From DATCKG01 sp036562385 (GTDB lineage Bacteria > Bacillota > Sulfobacillia > Symbiobacteriales > Symbiobacteriaceae): a stretch of DNA of 34,241 nt. The stretch spans positions 1-34,241 of the forward strand of contig DATCKG010000024.1 in the NCBI GenBank assembly GCA_036562385.1, read 5' to 3'. Below are positions 1-7,850 of this stretch, in pieces. Below the pieces are notes generated by a model. That model saw only the letters and a list, made by a program, of their open reading frames with translations, did no database searches and was not told the origin of the DNA. The position numbers and the translations under genes are program-made. Numbering within the stretch: the stretch's first letter is position 1; each line of letters begins with the position of its first letter.

Positions 1-368
1 ACCACCCTGATCTGCAGCCCGGATTCCCGGGTGCCGCTCTGGCTCGTCTCCTGCACGTAGCCGCCCGCCGTCTTCACCGCCTCGGTGAGTCGGGTCAGCG
101 CTTCTTCCGCATCGGAGACCCGCAGTTCGGCCTCGGCGTGATAGATCTGCTTGCGCTCCGCCGCCACGGCCGCCTCCAGGTGGTCTTCAGGGGCATCGGT
201 GGTGAAATCCGTCTCCTGCTTGGTTCTTCCTGGTTCATAGTCCGCAGCCACACCCTGGCCCTCCGAAGGCGCTACGGAAGTACTGGAGAGTTTGCGACTC
301 CCACAGCCTGTCAGCGCCAGAAGCAGGACGAGGGCGACCGCTGTGCAGGGAAGCCAGTGCCGTCGCAT
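1..368 (-). CDS. DUF4349-family lipoprotein, N-terminal part (cut by window edge)
   Basis: Only the first 122 or so codons are inside the window. The start is an ATG at 368 preceded by an AAGGAGAGGG Shine-Dalgarno site at about 373-383. The N-terminus is a lipoprotein signal: basic MRRHW, a hydrophobic stretch, then the lipobox L19-T20-G21-C22, so the mature protein should be lipid-anchored outside the membrane. After an acidic linker, residues of the type YHAEAELRVSDAEEAL and GGYVQETSQSG match the opening of the DUF4349 domain, whose members are usually membrane-anchored and of unknown function. It lies 61 bp downstream of the L,D-transpeptidase on the same strand and may be cotranscribed with it, which suggests a cell-envelope role. 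The family call is from memory of the domain pattern. Confidence 0.75.
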   Translation of the reverse strand, partial: MRRHWLPCTAVALVLLLALTGCGSRKLSSTSVAPSEGQGVAADYEPGRTKQETDFTTDAPEDHLEAAVAAERKQIYHAEAELRVSDAEEALTRLTEAVKTAGGYVQETSQSGTRESGLQIRV

Positions 369-429
369 GATCCCTCTCCTTTTCCGGGTCCGTTGCCTAT
401 TGGACGGGCCGGCCGGCATGCAGGTTCCG

Positions 430-1611
430 TCAGGGGTACCCGAAGGCCACCGCACCGGCAGTGGTATACACCCGTAGATTCAGGCTCTCCCCCAGCGCCG
501 CGGCCGGTGTATACGCGGTGCCGTCCAGCTGGATCACCGGCACCGAATGGCCGCCCACCCGGGCCAGGCTGCCGGCCGCCTCCCATTCCACGCGGGCACC
601 GACCTGCTCCGCCACCTCCTGCAGGGGCACCAGCACGTGCCGCCCGGCACCGACCGCCCGGCGGCTGATCACCCGGCCGTTCAGGTAGATGGGAACCCCC
701 TGCAGCGAAAAATGCCCTCGCTCCTCTTGCCAGCGGTACGCCGCGCCCAGCAGGCGCGCCGCCATCTCGGCATCCATGTACAAAACCCCATCCCGGACCG
801 CAGCGGGCACGGCTTTGCCGTCCAGCCACACCTGCCCGGCGTCCCACCTCAGGGAAGCGTGCAGCTGCTCCGCCACCGGCCTGGCCTCTATATACGGCCG
901 GCTCCGGTGCATCACCGCCTTCAGAGGTCTGCCGCTTAGGTCCGCCGTCACATCCAGCAGGTAGTGGCCGGGGCCGGTGACCTCCACGGTATCCGCCGGC
1001 AGCCCCAATTCCGCCAGCAGCTGTGCAGGTTCCGGCCGCCCTTTCCCGTACACATCGGGATAGACCGCCAGGTGCCTCCGGCCCCCCGGGCCGTACTCGA
1101 TCAGCACCGGTTCGTAGATCACCGTCACGGGCGTGCCGATCTGCACCTGCTCATACAGCCACTCCACGTCCGGTCCGTACATCCGCACACAACCCAGGGA
1201 GACCACCCCGCCCACCGAGGCGGGGTTGTTGTTGCCGTGGATCCCGTAACCGCCCCGGAAGCCGATCCACCGGGTCCCCAGCGGGTTGGAAGGCCCCGGC
1301 AGCACCGGCGGCCCCCCGGACGGAGGCAGCCACCACGGGTCGACGGCCATGGTCTCCACCCGGTAGCGTCCGGATGGAGTTTGTGTGCTGGCCGTGCCCA
1401 CCCCTACGGGGAAACTGCGGATTAGCTCACCGTCCTCGTACCAGTACAGGGTGCGGGCCGGAACATTCACCAGGATGCCCGTGGGTTCGGGCGGCACCGG
1501 ACCGATCCCCTGGGGCCTGGTCTCCTGAGCCGCAGCCGCGGCACCGGCCCAGGTGAGCACCAGGGCCGCGACGGTTGCGGCAGCCAGGCCCCGCCAATGC
1601 CAGGGGGCCAT
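430..1611 (-). CDS. Exported L,D-transpeptidase (YkuD) with copper-amine-oxidase-like C-terminal domain
   Basis: This is a 393-aa secreted protein. Residues 1-28 form a Sec signal peptide ending in an alanine-rich AAAAAQ region. Residues 45-170 form a YkuD L,D-transpeptidase domain, which cross-links peptidoglycan stem peptides or attaches proteins to them. The motif region has IHG with H125 and then S-L-G-C with the catalytic cysteine at C141. The usual motif is SHGC, so the histidine before Gly is a leucine (L139). From about residue 225 on, the sequence resembles the copper amine oxidase N-terminal-like repeats (LDGKAVPAAV, LNGRVISRRA, LDGTAYTPAA), a common wall-associated add-on in Firmicutes. 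The start is an ATG at 1611 with GGGAGGTGGG just upstream. The class V aminotransferase ends 72 bp upstream on the same strand. Confidence 0.85.
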   Translation of the reverse strand: MAPWHWRGLAAATVAALVLTWAGAAAAAQETRPQGIGPVPPEPTGILVNVPARTLYWYEDGELIRSFPVGVGTASTQTPSGRYRVETMAVDPWWLPPSGGPPVLPGPSNPLGTRWIGFRGGYGIHGNNNPASVGGVVSLGCVRMYGPDVEWLYEQVQIGTPVTVIYEPVLIEYGPGGRRHLAVYPDVYGKGRPEPAQLLAELGLPADTVEVTGPGHYLLDVTADLSGRPLKAVMHRSRPYIEARPVAEQLHASLRWDAGQVWLDGKAVPAAVRDGVLYMDAEMAARLLGAAYRWQEERGHFSLQGVPIYLNGRVISRRAVGAGRHVLVPLQEVAEQVGARVEWEAAGSLARVGGHSVPVIQLDGTAYTPAAALGESLNLRVYTTAGAVAFGYP

Positions 1612-1683
1612 GCACCCACCTCCCTTGCCGGAGTAAGGTATGCACGGCCCCCTTGTGTACGTCCCTGTTCTTTTGCGTGCCGT

Positions 1684-2868
1684 TTACTTCCCTGCCTTGA
1701 AGACCTCCAGGGCAGCGCTGACGCCCGCGCCCCGCTCCAGCTTGTACCCCTGCTCCACAAGGGCCTGCTCCATGGCGCTCAGCAGGGTGATCACCGGCTT
1801 CATATTGGCGTTGACGCCCATCACGCCGATCCGCCAGGTCTTGCCCGCCAGCGGGCCGAAACCGCCGGAGATCTCGATGTCCATCTCCAGCAGCCGCTTC
1901 CGCAGCGTCAGATCGTCCACCCCTTCGGGGATGTTCACCACATTGATCATGGGCAGGCGCGGCCCCTTGGTGAAGAGGCTGAGCCCCATGGCCTCCAGGC
2001 CGGCCACCAGGGCCCGATGGGCCAGTTCGTGCCGCGCGAACCGGGCCTCCAGCCCCTCCTCCAGCACAATCCGCAGCGCCTCCCGGATCGCGTAGATCAT
2101 GCTGACGGGAGCGGTATGGTGGAAGACCCGGGTGTTGGCCTTGCCGTCACCCCAGTAGGCAAAGAGCAGGTTTAGATCCATGTACCAGGACTGGACCTTG
2201 TGCCGGCGATTCTGGATCACCTCCATGGCCCGGGGCGAGAAGGTAACCGGGGACAGTCCGGGCGGTGCACCCAGGCACTTCTGGGAACAGGAAGCCGCCG
2301 CGTCGATGCCCCACTCGTCAATCTTCACGGGGATGCCGCCCAGGGAGGTCACGCAGTCGATGGCAATCAGGGCGCCGTACCGGTGTGCGATCTCCGCCAC
2401 CTCCGCCACCGGTTGCAGTGCTCCGGTACTGGTTTCCGCGTGCACCAGGGCCACCAGCTTGGCCGGCTTGCGCTTCAGTTCCTCCTCGAAACGCTCCGGC
2501 GGAATGATCTCGCCAAAAGGCGCCTCAATGGTGCGGACGTTGGCGCCGGTCCGAGAGGCCACCTCGGCCATGCGCTGACCAAAATACCCGATGATGCCGA
2601 CAATCACGTCGTCTCCCGGCTCCAGCAGGTTGACCAGCATGGTCTCGACGCCGGCACTGCCCGTGGCCGAAATCGGGACCGTATGGTGATTCTTGGTCTG
2701 GTAGACCTGCCGCAGCCAGGCCATGGTCTCGTCCATGATCTGCAGGAAGGCCGGATCCAGATGGCCGATGACCGGAGTCGCCATGGCCCGCAGAATGCGC
2801 GGGTCGGTATTGGAGGGACCGGGCCCCATCAGCAGCCGCACGGGCGGATTCAGCTCAGGCAAACGCAT
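1684..2868 (-). CDS. Class V PLP aminotransferase (alanine-glyoxylate / serine-pyruvate type)
   Basis: A 394-aa fold-type I PLP enzyme. Near the N-terminus it has MGPGPSN, typical of alanine-glyoxylate, serine-glyoxylate and purine-catabolism (PucG-like) aminotransferases. ATGSAG lies near residue 70, the cofactor aspartate is in IAIDCVTSLGG (D171), and the Schiff-base lysine is in SQKCLG (K197). An arginine in WRIGVMG near the C-terminus fits the carboxylate-binding position. The donor and acceptor cannot be read from sequence; glyoxylate with alanine or serine is likely. There are two possible starts: TTG at 2877, five bases after GGAGG, and ATG at 2868, nine bases after GAGAGG. I chose the ATG. 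No pathway partner is adjacent. A minus-strand terminator lies upstream at 2963-2988, so the gene probably has its own promoter, which I could not locate. Confidence 0.85.
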   Translation of the reverse strand: MRLPELNPPVRLLMGPGPSNTDPRILRAMATPVIGHLDPAFLQIMDETMAWLRQVYQTKNHHTVPISATGSAGVETMLVNLLEPGDDVIVGIIGYFGQRMAEVASRTGANVRTIEAPFGEIIPPERFEEELKRKPAKLVALVHAETSTGALQPVAEVAEIAHRYGALIAIDCVTSLGGIPVKIDEWGIDAAASCSQKCLGAPPGLSPVTFSPRAMEVIQNRRHKVQSWYMDLNLLFAYWGDGKANTRVFHHTAPVSMIYAIREALRIVLEEGLEARFARHELAHRALVAGLEAMGLSLFTKGPRLPMINVVNIPEGVDDLTLRKRLLEMDIEISGGFGPLAGKTWRIGVMGVNANMKPVITLLSAMEQALVEQGYKLERGAGVSAALEVFKAGK

Positions 2869-2962
2869 CGGTTGCAACCTCTCCTCCCTTACAGGTTCTG
2901 CGCCAGATCAAGGCGAGGCGATGTGCCAAACAGGCTCGCCCTGGGTATGGCCTCTTTCACGC

Positions 2963-2988
2963 AAAAACCGGCACCCTCCGGTGCCGGT
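2963..2988 (-). terminator. Rho-independent terminator after the DUF151 gene
   Basis: A perfect 9-bp stem (ACCGGCACC at 2967-2975 with GGTGCCGGT at 2980-2988) closes a 4-base loop. On the minus strand it is followed directly by five T residues (2967-2963). It lies 35 bp beyond the DUF151 stop codon. Confidence 0.85.
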
Positions 2989-3022
2989 GTCACATCAGGC
3001 GGCAACCGGGGGTACCGATGGC

Positions 3023-3490
3023 TCAGTGAACGATCCGGTTTTCGCCATCGTCATCATCCAGGTCCCACACCGTCTCCAGTTCGCTCTCCTTTTCGTCCAT
3101 GCCGGCGGCAGCCAGAACCGCCTCATCGACGTAGATGGGGGCTTTGGCCCGCAGGGCAAGGGCAATCGCGTCGCTGGGACGGGCGTCCACGATGATGGTC
3201 TCGCCGCCCTCCCGGGTCAGGACCAAGTTGGCGAAAAAGGTCTTGTCCCTGAAATCCCGAATCTGCACCTCTGCGACGCGGGCGCCCAGTTCCTGGATCA
3301 CCCGGTAAAGCAGATCATGGGTGAGGGGCCGCGGCGTCCGGATTCCTTCCGCCTCCAGCGCGATGGCACGGCCCTCGAGCATCCCAATCTCCATGATCAG
3401 CAAGCGCTCCAGTTCCGGGGACCGCAGCACCAGCAGAGCGCTGGCATTTTCCTCGACCACTCCCACGCTGACAAGGCTTAGACGAATCAT
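3023..3490 (-). CDS. Bifunctional nuclease domain protein (DUF151/BFN)
   Basis: A 155-aa protein made of one BFN (DUF151) domain. The characteristic features are an N-terminal beta-rich segment, LLIMEIGMLEGRAIALEAEG, and the strongly conserved DARPSDAIALALR around residues 108-120. Plant and bacterial members have been reported to have RNase and DNase activity; the cellular role in Firmicutes is not settled. The C-terminus is unusually acidic, with D-D-D-D in a row after WDL. The start is the ATG at 3490, preceded by AAAAGGGGGG; a longer reading to 3541 would run across the likely promoter. The gene is monocistronic, with a promoter upstream and a terminator downstream. Confidence 0.85.
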   Translation of the reverse strand: MIRLSLVSVGVVEENASALLVLRSPELERLLIMEIGMLEGRAIALEAEGIRTPRPLTHDLLYRVIQELGARVAEVQIRDFRDKTFFANLVLTREGGETIIVDARPSDAIALALRAKAPIYVDEAVLAAAGMDEKESELETVWDLDDDDGENRIVH

Positions 3491-3512
3491 GGGACGCCCC
3501 CCTTTTCTGAAT

Positions 3513-3541
3513 AGTATACTCGCTGCTGCGGGGTTCAGCAA
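3513..3541 (-). promoter_or_regulatory. Sigma-A-type promoter of the DUF151 gene
   Basis: On the minus strand a TATACT -10 box (3513-3518) is separated by exactly 17 bp from TTGCTG (3536-3541). It sits 23 bp before the DUF151 start codon. The -10 is good (5 of 6) and the -35 is weaker (3 of 6). Confidence 0.55.
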
Positions 3542-3560
3542 CGGAACCGACCTGGTCGGC

Positions 3561-3590
3561 TGGACGGCCTGCCGTTGAAAAGGTTATAGT
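3561..3590 (+). promoter_or_regulatory. Candidate promoter of the moaD-moaE fusion
   Basis: On the plus strand TATAGT (3585-3590) lies 18 bp after TGGACG (3561-3566), 43 bp before the TTG start. It faces away from the DUF151 promoter, forming a divergent promoter region of about 80 bp. Confidence 0.4.
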
Positions 3591-3633
3591 GTAAGCGGCG
3601 TAAAACCTGCCCAATGAGTTGGAGGGGTTCGTT

Positions 3634-4293
3634 TTGGTAAAAGTCAGACTGTTCGCAGCGGCGGCCGAAGCCGTGCAGCGCCGTGAACTGGAGGGAAGCT
3701 GGGCAGGAAAGACCGTCGGCGAAGTGCTGGAGGAGCTGAAAGCGCAGCACCCCTCCCTGGGCGCCCTGATTCCATCCCTGGCTACCGCAGTCAACCGGGA
3801 ATACGTATCGGCGGACCGGGTTCTCCAAGACGGCGATGAACTGGCACTGATCCCGCCGGTCAGCGGAGGTGCCGAAGCAGAACCCCCCCTGTTCGAGGTG
3901 ACCACCGCCCCCCTTTCGGCGGACGAAGTGGCGGCCCGAGTCACCAACAACCGGTCCGGCGCCACCGTCGTCTTCGTGGGCACCGTGCGGGAGTGGACCG
4001 ATGGACGGCGCACCGTGGCGCTGGAGTACGACGCCTACCCGGAAATGGCCGTGGAGCAGATGCGGCGGATCGGCGAGGAGATCGCCAGCCGCTGGCCCGG
4101 CGCCCGGACGGCCATCGTCCACCGGATCGGTCGCCTGGAGCCCACCGAGGCCAGCGTGGTCATCGCGGTCTCTGCCCCCCACCGGGCCGAGGCCTTTGAA
4201 GCCTGCCGCCATGCCATCGAGCGGCTGAAGCAGACCGTGACCATCTGGAAGAAAGAGATCCGGGAAGACGGATCAGAATGGATCGGGTCCTGA
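3634..4293 (+). CDS. moaE: MoaD-MoaE fusion: molybdopterin synthase, both subunits in one chain
   Basis: A 219-aa fusion of the two molybdopterin synthase subunits, which converts precursor Z (cPMP) to molybdopterin. Residues 1-79 are MoaD-like, with a ubiquitin fold ending in PPVSGG; the double glycine at 78-79 is the thiocarboxylate tail in stand-alone MoaD. Residues 86-219 are MoaE, with VGTVRE (115-120), HRIG (163-166), PHR (182-184) and IWKKE; K199 and K206 fit the two active-site lysines of MoaE. The Pro usual before IWK is Thr here (T203). The start is TTG at 3634, six bases after GGAGGGG; the upstream in-frame TTG at 3619 overlaps that ribosome site and is unlikely. No other moa gene is in the window. 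Confidence 0.9.
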   Translation: MVKVRLFAAAAEAVQRRELEGSWAGKTVGEVLEELKAQHPSLGALIPSLATAVNREYVSADRVLQDGDELALIPPVSGGAEAEPPLFEVTTAPLSADEVAARVTNNRSGATVVFVGTVREWTDGRRTVALEYDAYPEMAVEQMRRIGEEIASRWPGARTAIVHRIGRLEPTEASVVIAVSAPHRAEAFEACRHAIERLKQTVTIWKKEIREDGSEWIGS

Positions 4294-4299
4294 TCGATC

Positions 4300-4333
4300 G
4301 CCCGCGGCCTTATCGGCTGCGGGCTTTGCGTTT
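4300..4333 (+). terminator. Hairpin terminator between moaD-moaE and the convergent coaX
   Basis: GCCCGCGGCC (4300-4309) pairs with GGCTGCGGGC (4315-4324), with one G-T wobble and a 5-base loop. It is followed by TTTGCGTTT on the plus strand. The T run is broken, so efficiency is uncertain. It lies six bases after the moaD-moaE stop. Confidence 0.55.
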
Positions 4334-4342
4334 CCCGATGGT

Positions 4343-5137
4343 TCACTCCGGCTCACGGTTTTTCAGGTACATGAGGCGGACCCCCTCCAGGGTGAGGTGG
4401 GGATCGACGATCTGAATGGTCTTGCTCTCCGCGGCCACCAGGCGGGCCAGTCCGCCGGTGGCAATCACCAGGGGTTCCGGACCGTGGGGAGCGATCTCTC
4501 TGGACAGCCGGGTCACCAGGCCATCGGCCTGGCCGGCAAAGCCGTAAATGATGCCGGCCTGCATGGCGGCGACGACGTTCTTGCCGATCACCTGTCGGGG
4601 ACGGGCCAGTTCGATCCGGGGCAGGCGGGCGGCGTAGCGGGCCAGTGCCTCGGTGGAGATGCCGATGCCCGGTGCGATGCACCCGCCCAGGTACTCGCCG
4701 TCGGCGCTGACGCACTCCAGTTTCGTGGCGGTACCGAAGTCCACCGCGATGGTGGGGCGCTGCCGGCGGCGACCGTAACACTCCCAGGCGGCCAGGGCGT
4801 TGACCAGCCGGTCAGTGCCCAGGGCCGCCACATTGTCGTAGTGAACCGCCCGCAGACTGCGGTGGGTGCTGGTCAGTACCATCAGCGGCACGCCCAGGTA
4901 CCGCTTACAGGCCTCCACCAGCCGGGCATTGAGGGGCGGCACCACGCTCACCATGGCCGCCTCGGAGATGTCATACCGGCTGTACCCTTCCCGCTTCAGC
5001 AGCTGCAGGAAATGGAGTCCCCACTCATCGGCTGTGGCCTGTCGGGAAGAGGCCAGACGCCAGGTGGCCACCAGTTCGTCATCCAGGTACAGCCCGATGG
5101 TGACGTTGGTGTTGCCCACATCCAGGGCCAGCAGCAT
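4343..5137 (-). CDS. coaX: Type III pantothenate kinase paralogue, diverged copy
   Basis: A 264-aa member of the CoaX/Baf (ASKHA-fold) family, which phosphorylates pantothenate as the first step of coenzyme A synthesis. It keeps DVGNT (6-10, phosphate loop), GTDR with the catalytic Asp D109, VDFGTATK and GGCIAPG. It lacks the GPG-x-(K/R)TG segment before the DN motif: the neighbouring copy has GPGTRTG at 89-95 while this one has TSTHRSL. The DNPREVG motif is DNVAALG, and the Asp usually found soon after GTAT is Glu. These changes fit altered substrate handling or a non-catalytic role, though the core Asp remains. It starts with ATG one base after the stop codon of the other coaX, so the pair is almost certainly translationally coupled. 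Confidence 0.85.
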   Translation of the reverse strand: MLLALDVGNTNVTIGLYLDDELVATWRLASSRQATADEWGLHFLQLLKREGYSRYDISEAAMVSVVPPLNARLVEACKRYLGVPLMVLTSTHRSLRAVHYDNVAALGTDRLVNALAAWECYGRRRQRPTIAVDFGTATKLECVSADGEYLGGCIAPGIGISTEALARYAARLPRIELARPRQVIGKNVVAAMQAGIIYGFAGQADGLVTRLSREIAPHGPEPLVIATGGLARLVAAESKTIQIVDPHLTLEGVRLMYLKNREPE

Positions 5138-5138
5138 C

Positions 5139-5927
5139 TCAGCGCTCCCCCCTGCTCCGGTTCCGTTCGTAGATGATCCGGAGCCCGTCCAGGGACAGGT
5201 GGGGATCGACGGCCTGGATGCTCCTGGTCTCTCCGGCCAGCACCTCCGCCATGTCGCCGGTGGCCACCACCTTCACTCCGGCCCCAGGCCCGCCCAACTG
5301 CTCCGTCATCCGTTCCACCAGGGCATCCACCTGACCGGCAAAGCCGAAAATCACCCCGGACTGCATGCTGTGAACGGTGTTGCGGCCCAGAACCGAAGGA
5401 GGCTTGACCAGTTCAATTCGCGGCAGCTTCGCGGCGTGCTGAAACAACGCCTCCACGGAGATGGCGACCCCCGGTGCAATCACGCCCCCCAGGTATTCTC
5501 CCTCCCGGGAGATCGCGTCAAAGATGGTGGCAGTGCCAAAATCCGCCACTACCGCGGGGCCGCCGTATTTTTCATAGACAGCCGCCGCGATCACAATGCG
5601 GTCGGGACCCACTTCCCGGGGGTTGTCGCAGCGGATCACCACACCGGTCCGGGTCCCCGGGCCGACGACCAGGGGCTTCAGTCGGAAATACTTGTGGCAC
5701 ATCGCCTCCAGAACGGTCACCAGCGGCGGCACCGACGAGGAGATGGCCACCGCATGGACGTCCGACACCGTAAATCCCTGGTGTTCCAAGAGATTCATGA
5801 AGAGCAGCCCATACTCATCCGACGTGCGGCGGCGGTCCGTGGAGATGCGCCAGACCGCCTTCAGTTCCCTGCCGTCATAGATTCCCAGACTGATTACGGT
5901 ATTGCCTACATCCACTGCAAGCAGCAA
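5139..5927 (-). CDS. coaX: Type III pantothenate kinase, canonical copy
   Basis: A 262-aa CoaX with all family motifs: DVGNT (6-10), SSVPPL (64-69), GPGTRTG (89-95), DNPREVGPDR (101-110, catalytic D109), DFGTATIFD and GGVIAPG. CoaX makes 4'-phosphopantothenate and is insensitive to CoA feedback in characterised members. The start is TTG at 5927, eight bases after GGGAGG. In Bacillus subtilis coaX sits next to ftsH; here it is beyond the folate genes, 125 bp downstream of folK on the same strand. That gap contains a 16-base palindrome (CCGGGCTGCAGCCCGG) and no clear T-tract terminator, so folP-folB-folK-coaX-coaX may be one transcript. Confidence 0.92.
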   Translation of the reverse strand: MLLAVDVGNTVISLGIYDGRELKAVWRISTDRRRTSDEYGLLFMNLLEHQGFTVSDVHAVAISSSVPPLVTVLEAMCHKYFRLKPLVVGPGTRTGVVIRCDNPREVGPDRIVIAAAVYEKYGGPAVVADFGTATIFDAISREGEYLGGVIAPGVAISVEALFQHAAKLPRIELVKPPSVLGRNTVHSMQSGVIFGFAGQVDALVERMTEQLGGPGAGVKVVATGDMAEVLAGETRSIQAVDPHLSLDGLRIIYERNRSRGER

Positions 5928-6052
5928 TGGAAAAACCTCCCTGGTGGCCGGCCGCGCAGGTCCAGCCCCTGTTGCTCACGGGAAACGCCCGGGCTGCAGC
6001 CCGGCGTCCTGCCTCACCAGCTTGTCCACTGCAATGGGAACACATATTTGCT

Positions 6053-6574
6053 TTATTGTACCGTTCGGGTCATCCGGAGGAAAGATTCGCGATCAAGGAC
6101 CCGGACCACGCCCCCGTCGGGAAGGTACCGGAGGATCTCGCTCAGGGGCTCATCACTCGGCGGCAGAGTGAGATCCGGCGCCAGTTCGAGCAGAGGCACC
6201 AGCACAAAGGCCCGCTGACACATGTACGGATGGGGAACGGTCAGGCCCGGCTCCTGGATCACCTCCCGGCCGTACAGCAGCAGATCGATGTCAATGGTCC
6301 GGGGGCCCCACCGCTCCAGCCGTACCCGGCCCAGACTCCGCTCCACATCCAGCAGGTGAGTCAGGAGTCCCCGGGCGTCCAGCGTGGTCTCCACCACCGC
6401 CGCCATATTGAGAAAAAGGGGCTGGTCGGTCTTGCCCTGAGGGAGGGTCTCGTAGACGGAACTGACAGCGGTGAGGTGGGTGTGATCGGCCTCCAGCCGC
6501 CGCAGGGCCTCGGCCAGGTACGCCTGGCGGTCCCCCAGGTTCGAACCCAGGGAAAGGTACGCGGTGGTGGTCAC
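6053..6574 (-). CDS. folK: 6-hydroxymethyl-7,8-dihydropterin pyrophosphokinase (HPPK)
   Basis: A 173-aa HPPK, which transfers pyrophosphate from ATP to 6-hydroxymethyl-dihydropterin in folate synthesis. Recognisable motifs are LSLGSNLGDR near the N-terminus, the substrate and ATP-binding core RWGPRTIDIDLLLYG at about 88-102, and VPHPYMCQRAFVLVPL at about 113-128. The start is GTG at 6574 and overlaps the folB stop (GTGA), so the two are translationally coupled. The length is typical. It is the last folate gene of the folP-folB-folK operon, the same order as in Bacillus. Confidence 0.95.
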   Translation of the reverse strand: MTTTAYLSLGSNLGDRQAYLAEALRRLEADHTHLTAVSSVYETLPQGKTDQPLFLNMAAVVETTLDARGLLTHLLDVERSLGRVRLERWGPRTIDIDLLLYGREVIQEPGLTVPHPYMCQRAFVLVPLLELAPDLTLPPSDEPLSEILRYLPDGGVVRVLDRESFLRMTRTVQ

Positions 6575-6939
6575 GACCGTCCCCTCCGGATTTCCACGGT
6601 GACCCGGTCCAGGGCGCCCGGAATGGGCACATTCGGCTTGTGCACCCGCACCACCACCTCCGCCACCGGGAAGGCCGCGAGGAGCCGGGCGGCCACCCGC
6701 TCCGCCACTGCCTCGATCAGTTTGTACGGCTGGCCTTCCACCACCTCTTTGATGAGGCGGTACACCTTGGCGTAATCCACCGTGCGGCGGAGGTCATCGT
6801 GCTGCCCCGCCTCCCGCAGGTCCAGGCAGAGTTCCACATCGACAATGAAATTCTGCCCCAGACGCGCCTCTTCCGGATAGACCCCGTGGTACCCATAAAA
6901 CTGCATACCCGACAAGATGATGCGATCCATTGATGCCAT
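6571..6939 (-). CDS. folB: Dihydroneopterin aldolase
   Basis: A 122-aa FolB, which cleaves dihydroneopterin to 6-hydroxymethyl-dihydropterin and glycolaldehyde. The N-terminal signature is clear (DRIILSGMQFYGYHGVYPEE, then LGQNFIVDVEL). VDYAKVY and the glutamate in LIEAVAERVA also fit the active-site arrangement; VRVHKPNVPIPG is the usual C-terminal segment. Two ATG codons are possible, 6939 and 6930; the first has GGGGAG at five bases and is used here. It is 20 bp after folP and overlaps folK by four bases. Confidence 0.94.
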   Translation of the reverse strand: MASMDRIILSGMQFYGYHGVYPEEARLGQNFIVDVELCLDLREAGQHDDLRRTVDYAKVYRLIKEVVEGQPYKLIEAVAERVAARLLAAFPVAEVVVRVHKPNVPIPGALDRVTVEIRRGRS

Positions 6940-6959
6940 CCTTTCTCCCCTGCCGGACG

Positions 6960-7811
6960 TTACAGGACCAGGCCGCCCCGCCCGGGCCGGACGATCGCGT
7001 CCGTCATCGCAGCGACGCGCTTCATGGCCCGAACGTCATGCACCCGGATGATGTCGGCTCCCCGCTCGATGCCGATGGCCACCGTGGCGGCGGTCCCCTC
7101 CAGCCTCTCTTCGGGAGGCAGGCCCCCCAGCACCAGCCCGATGGTGCTCTTCCGGCTGGTACCCAGCAGGATGGGGGCATCCAGCACCTTCAATTCAGCC
7201 AGGCGGTTCAGCAGCTCCAGGTTCTGCGCGGGCGTCTTGCCAAAACCGAAGCCCGGGTCGACGATCACCCATTCCCGGGGCAGGCCGGCGGCGACGGCGG
7301 TTTCAATGGAACGGGCCAAAAACGCGATGATGTCGCCCATCAGGTCCCGGTACGAGGTTCCCTCCTGATTGTGCATCACCACCACGGGCACCTGGTATTC
7401 CGCCGCCACCCGGGCCATGTCCGGATCCCGGCTCAGACCCCATACGTCGTTGATCATGTTGGCGCCGGCCTCCAGGGCCGCCCGGGCCACCGAAGCCTTA
7501 TAGGTGTCCACCGAGATCACCGCCCCGGGGGCCGCCTCCCGCACCGCCCGGAGCACCGGGAGCAGGCGCCGCAGTTCCTCCTCCGCGTCCACCGGCGTAT
7601 GGCCGGGGCGGGTAGACTCGGCGCCGATGTCGATGATGTCGGCGCCCTCCTCCAGCATGGCCAGGGCCCGCTCCACCGCCTGGTCCACCGCCGGGGCGCG
7701 GCTGGCTTGATAGAACGAGTCCGGCGTCACGTTCAAGATCCCCATCACCAGGGTCCGTTCGCCCAGCGTCAGGACGGCGGGCCCGCAGGGAATCTGTCGA
7801 ATCCCCACCAC
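6960..7811 (-). CDS. folP: Dihydropteroate synthase
   Basis: DHPS joins p-aminobenzoate to 6-hydroxymethyl-dihydropterin pyrophosphate and is the sulfonamide target. With the start used here it is 283 aa, close to the usual length. Motifs are MGILNVTPDSF (23-33), DIGAESTRPG (61-70), SVDTYKASVA, DPGFGFGKT, GTSRKS, GTAAT and RVHDV at the C-terminal barrel end. I place the start at GTG 7811, which has GAGGTG six bases upstream. The longer ATG at 7841 lacks a good ribosome site and would be almost leaderless from the candidate promoter at 7851-7879. It is the first gene of the folate operon; no pab or tRNA-Lys genes follow as they do in Bacillus. Confidence 0.93.
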   Translation of the reverse strand: MVGIRQIPCGPAVLTLGERTLVMGILNVTPDSFYQASRAPAVDQAVERALAMLEEGADIIDIGAESTRPGHTPVDAEEELRRLLPVLRAVREAAPGAVISVDTYKASVARAALEAGANMINDVWGLSRDPDMARVAAEYQVPVVVMHNQEGTSYRDLMGDIIAFLARSIETAVAAGLPREWVIVDPGFGFGKTPAQNLELLNRLAELKVLDAPILLGTSRKSTIGLVLGGLPPEERLEGTAATVAIGIERGADIIRVHDVRAMKRVAAMTDAIVRPGRGGLVL

Positions 7812-7850
7812 GGAAAACACCTCGAATCCAGGATGAATCATTCCGCTAAA

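Noticed and set aside
5985..6005. 16-base palindrome CCGGGCTGCAGCCCGG between folK and coaX
   Set aside because: Perfect but without a loop or a T run; not convincing as a terminator, and short GC palindromes are expected by chance in this DNA.
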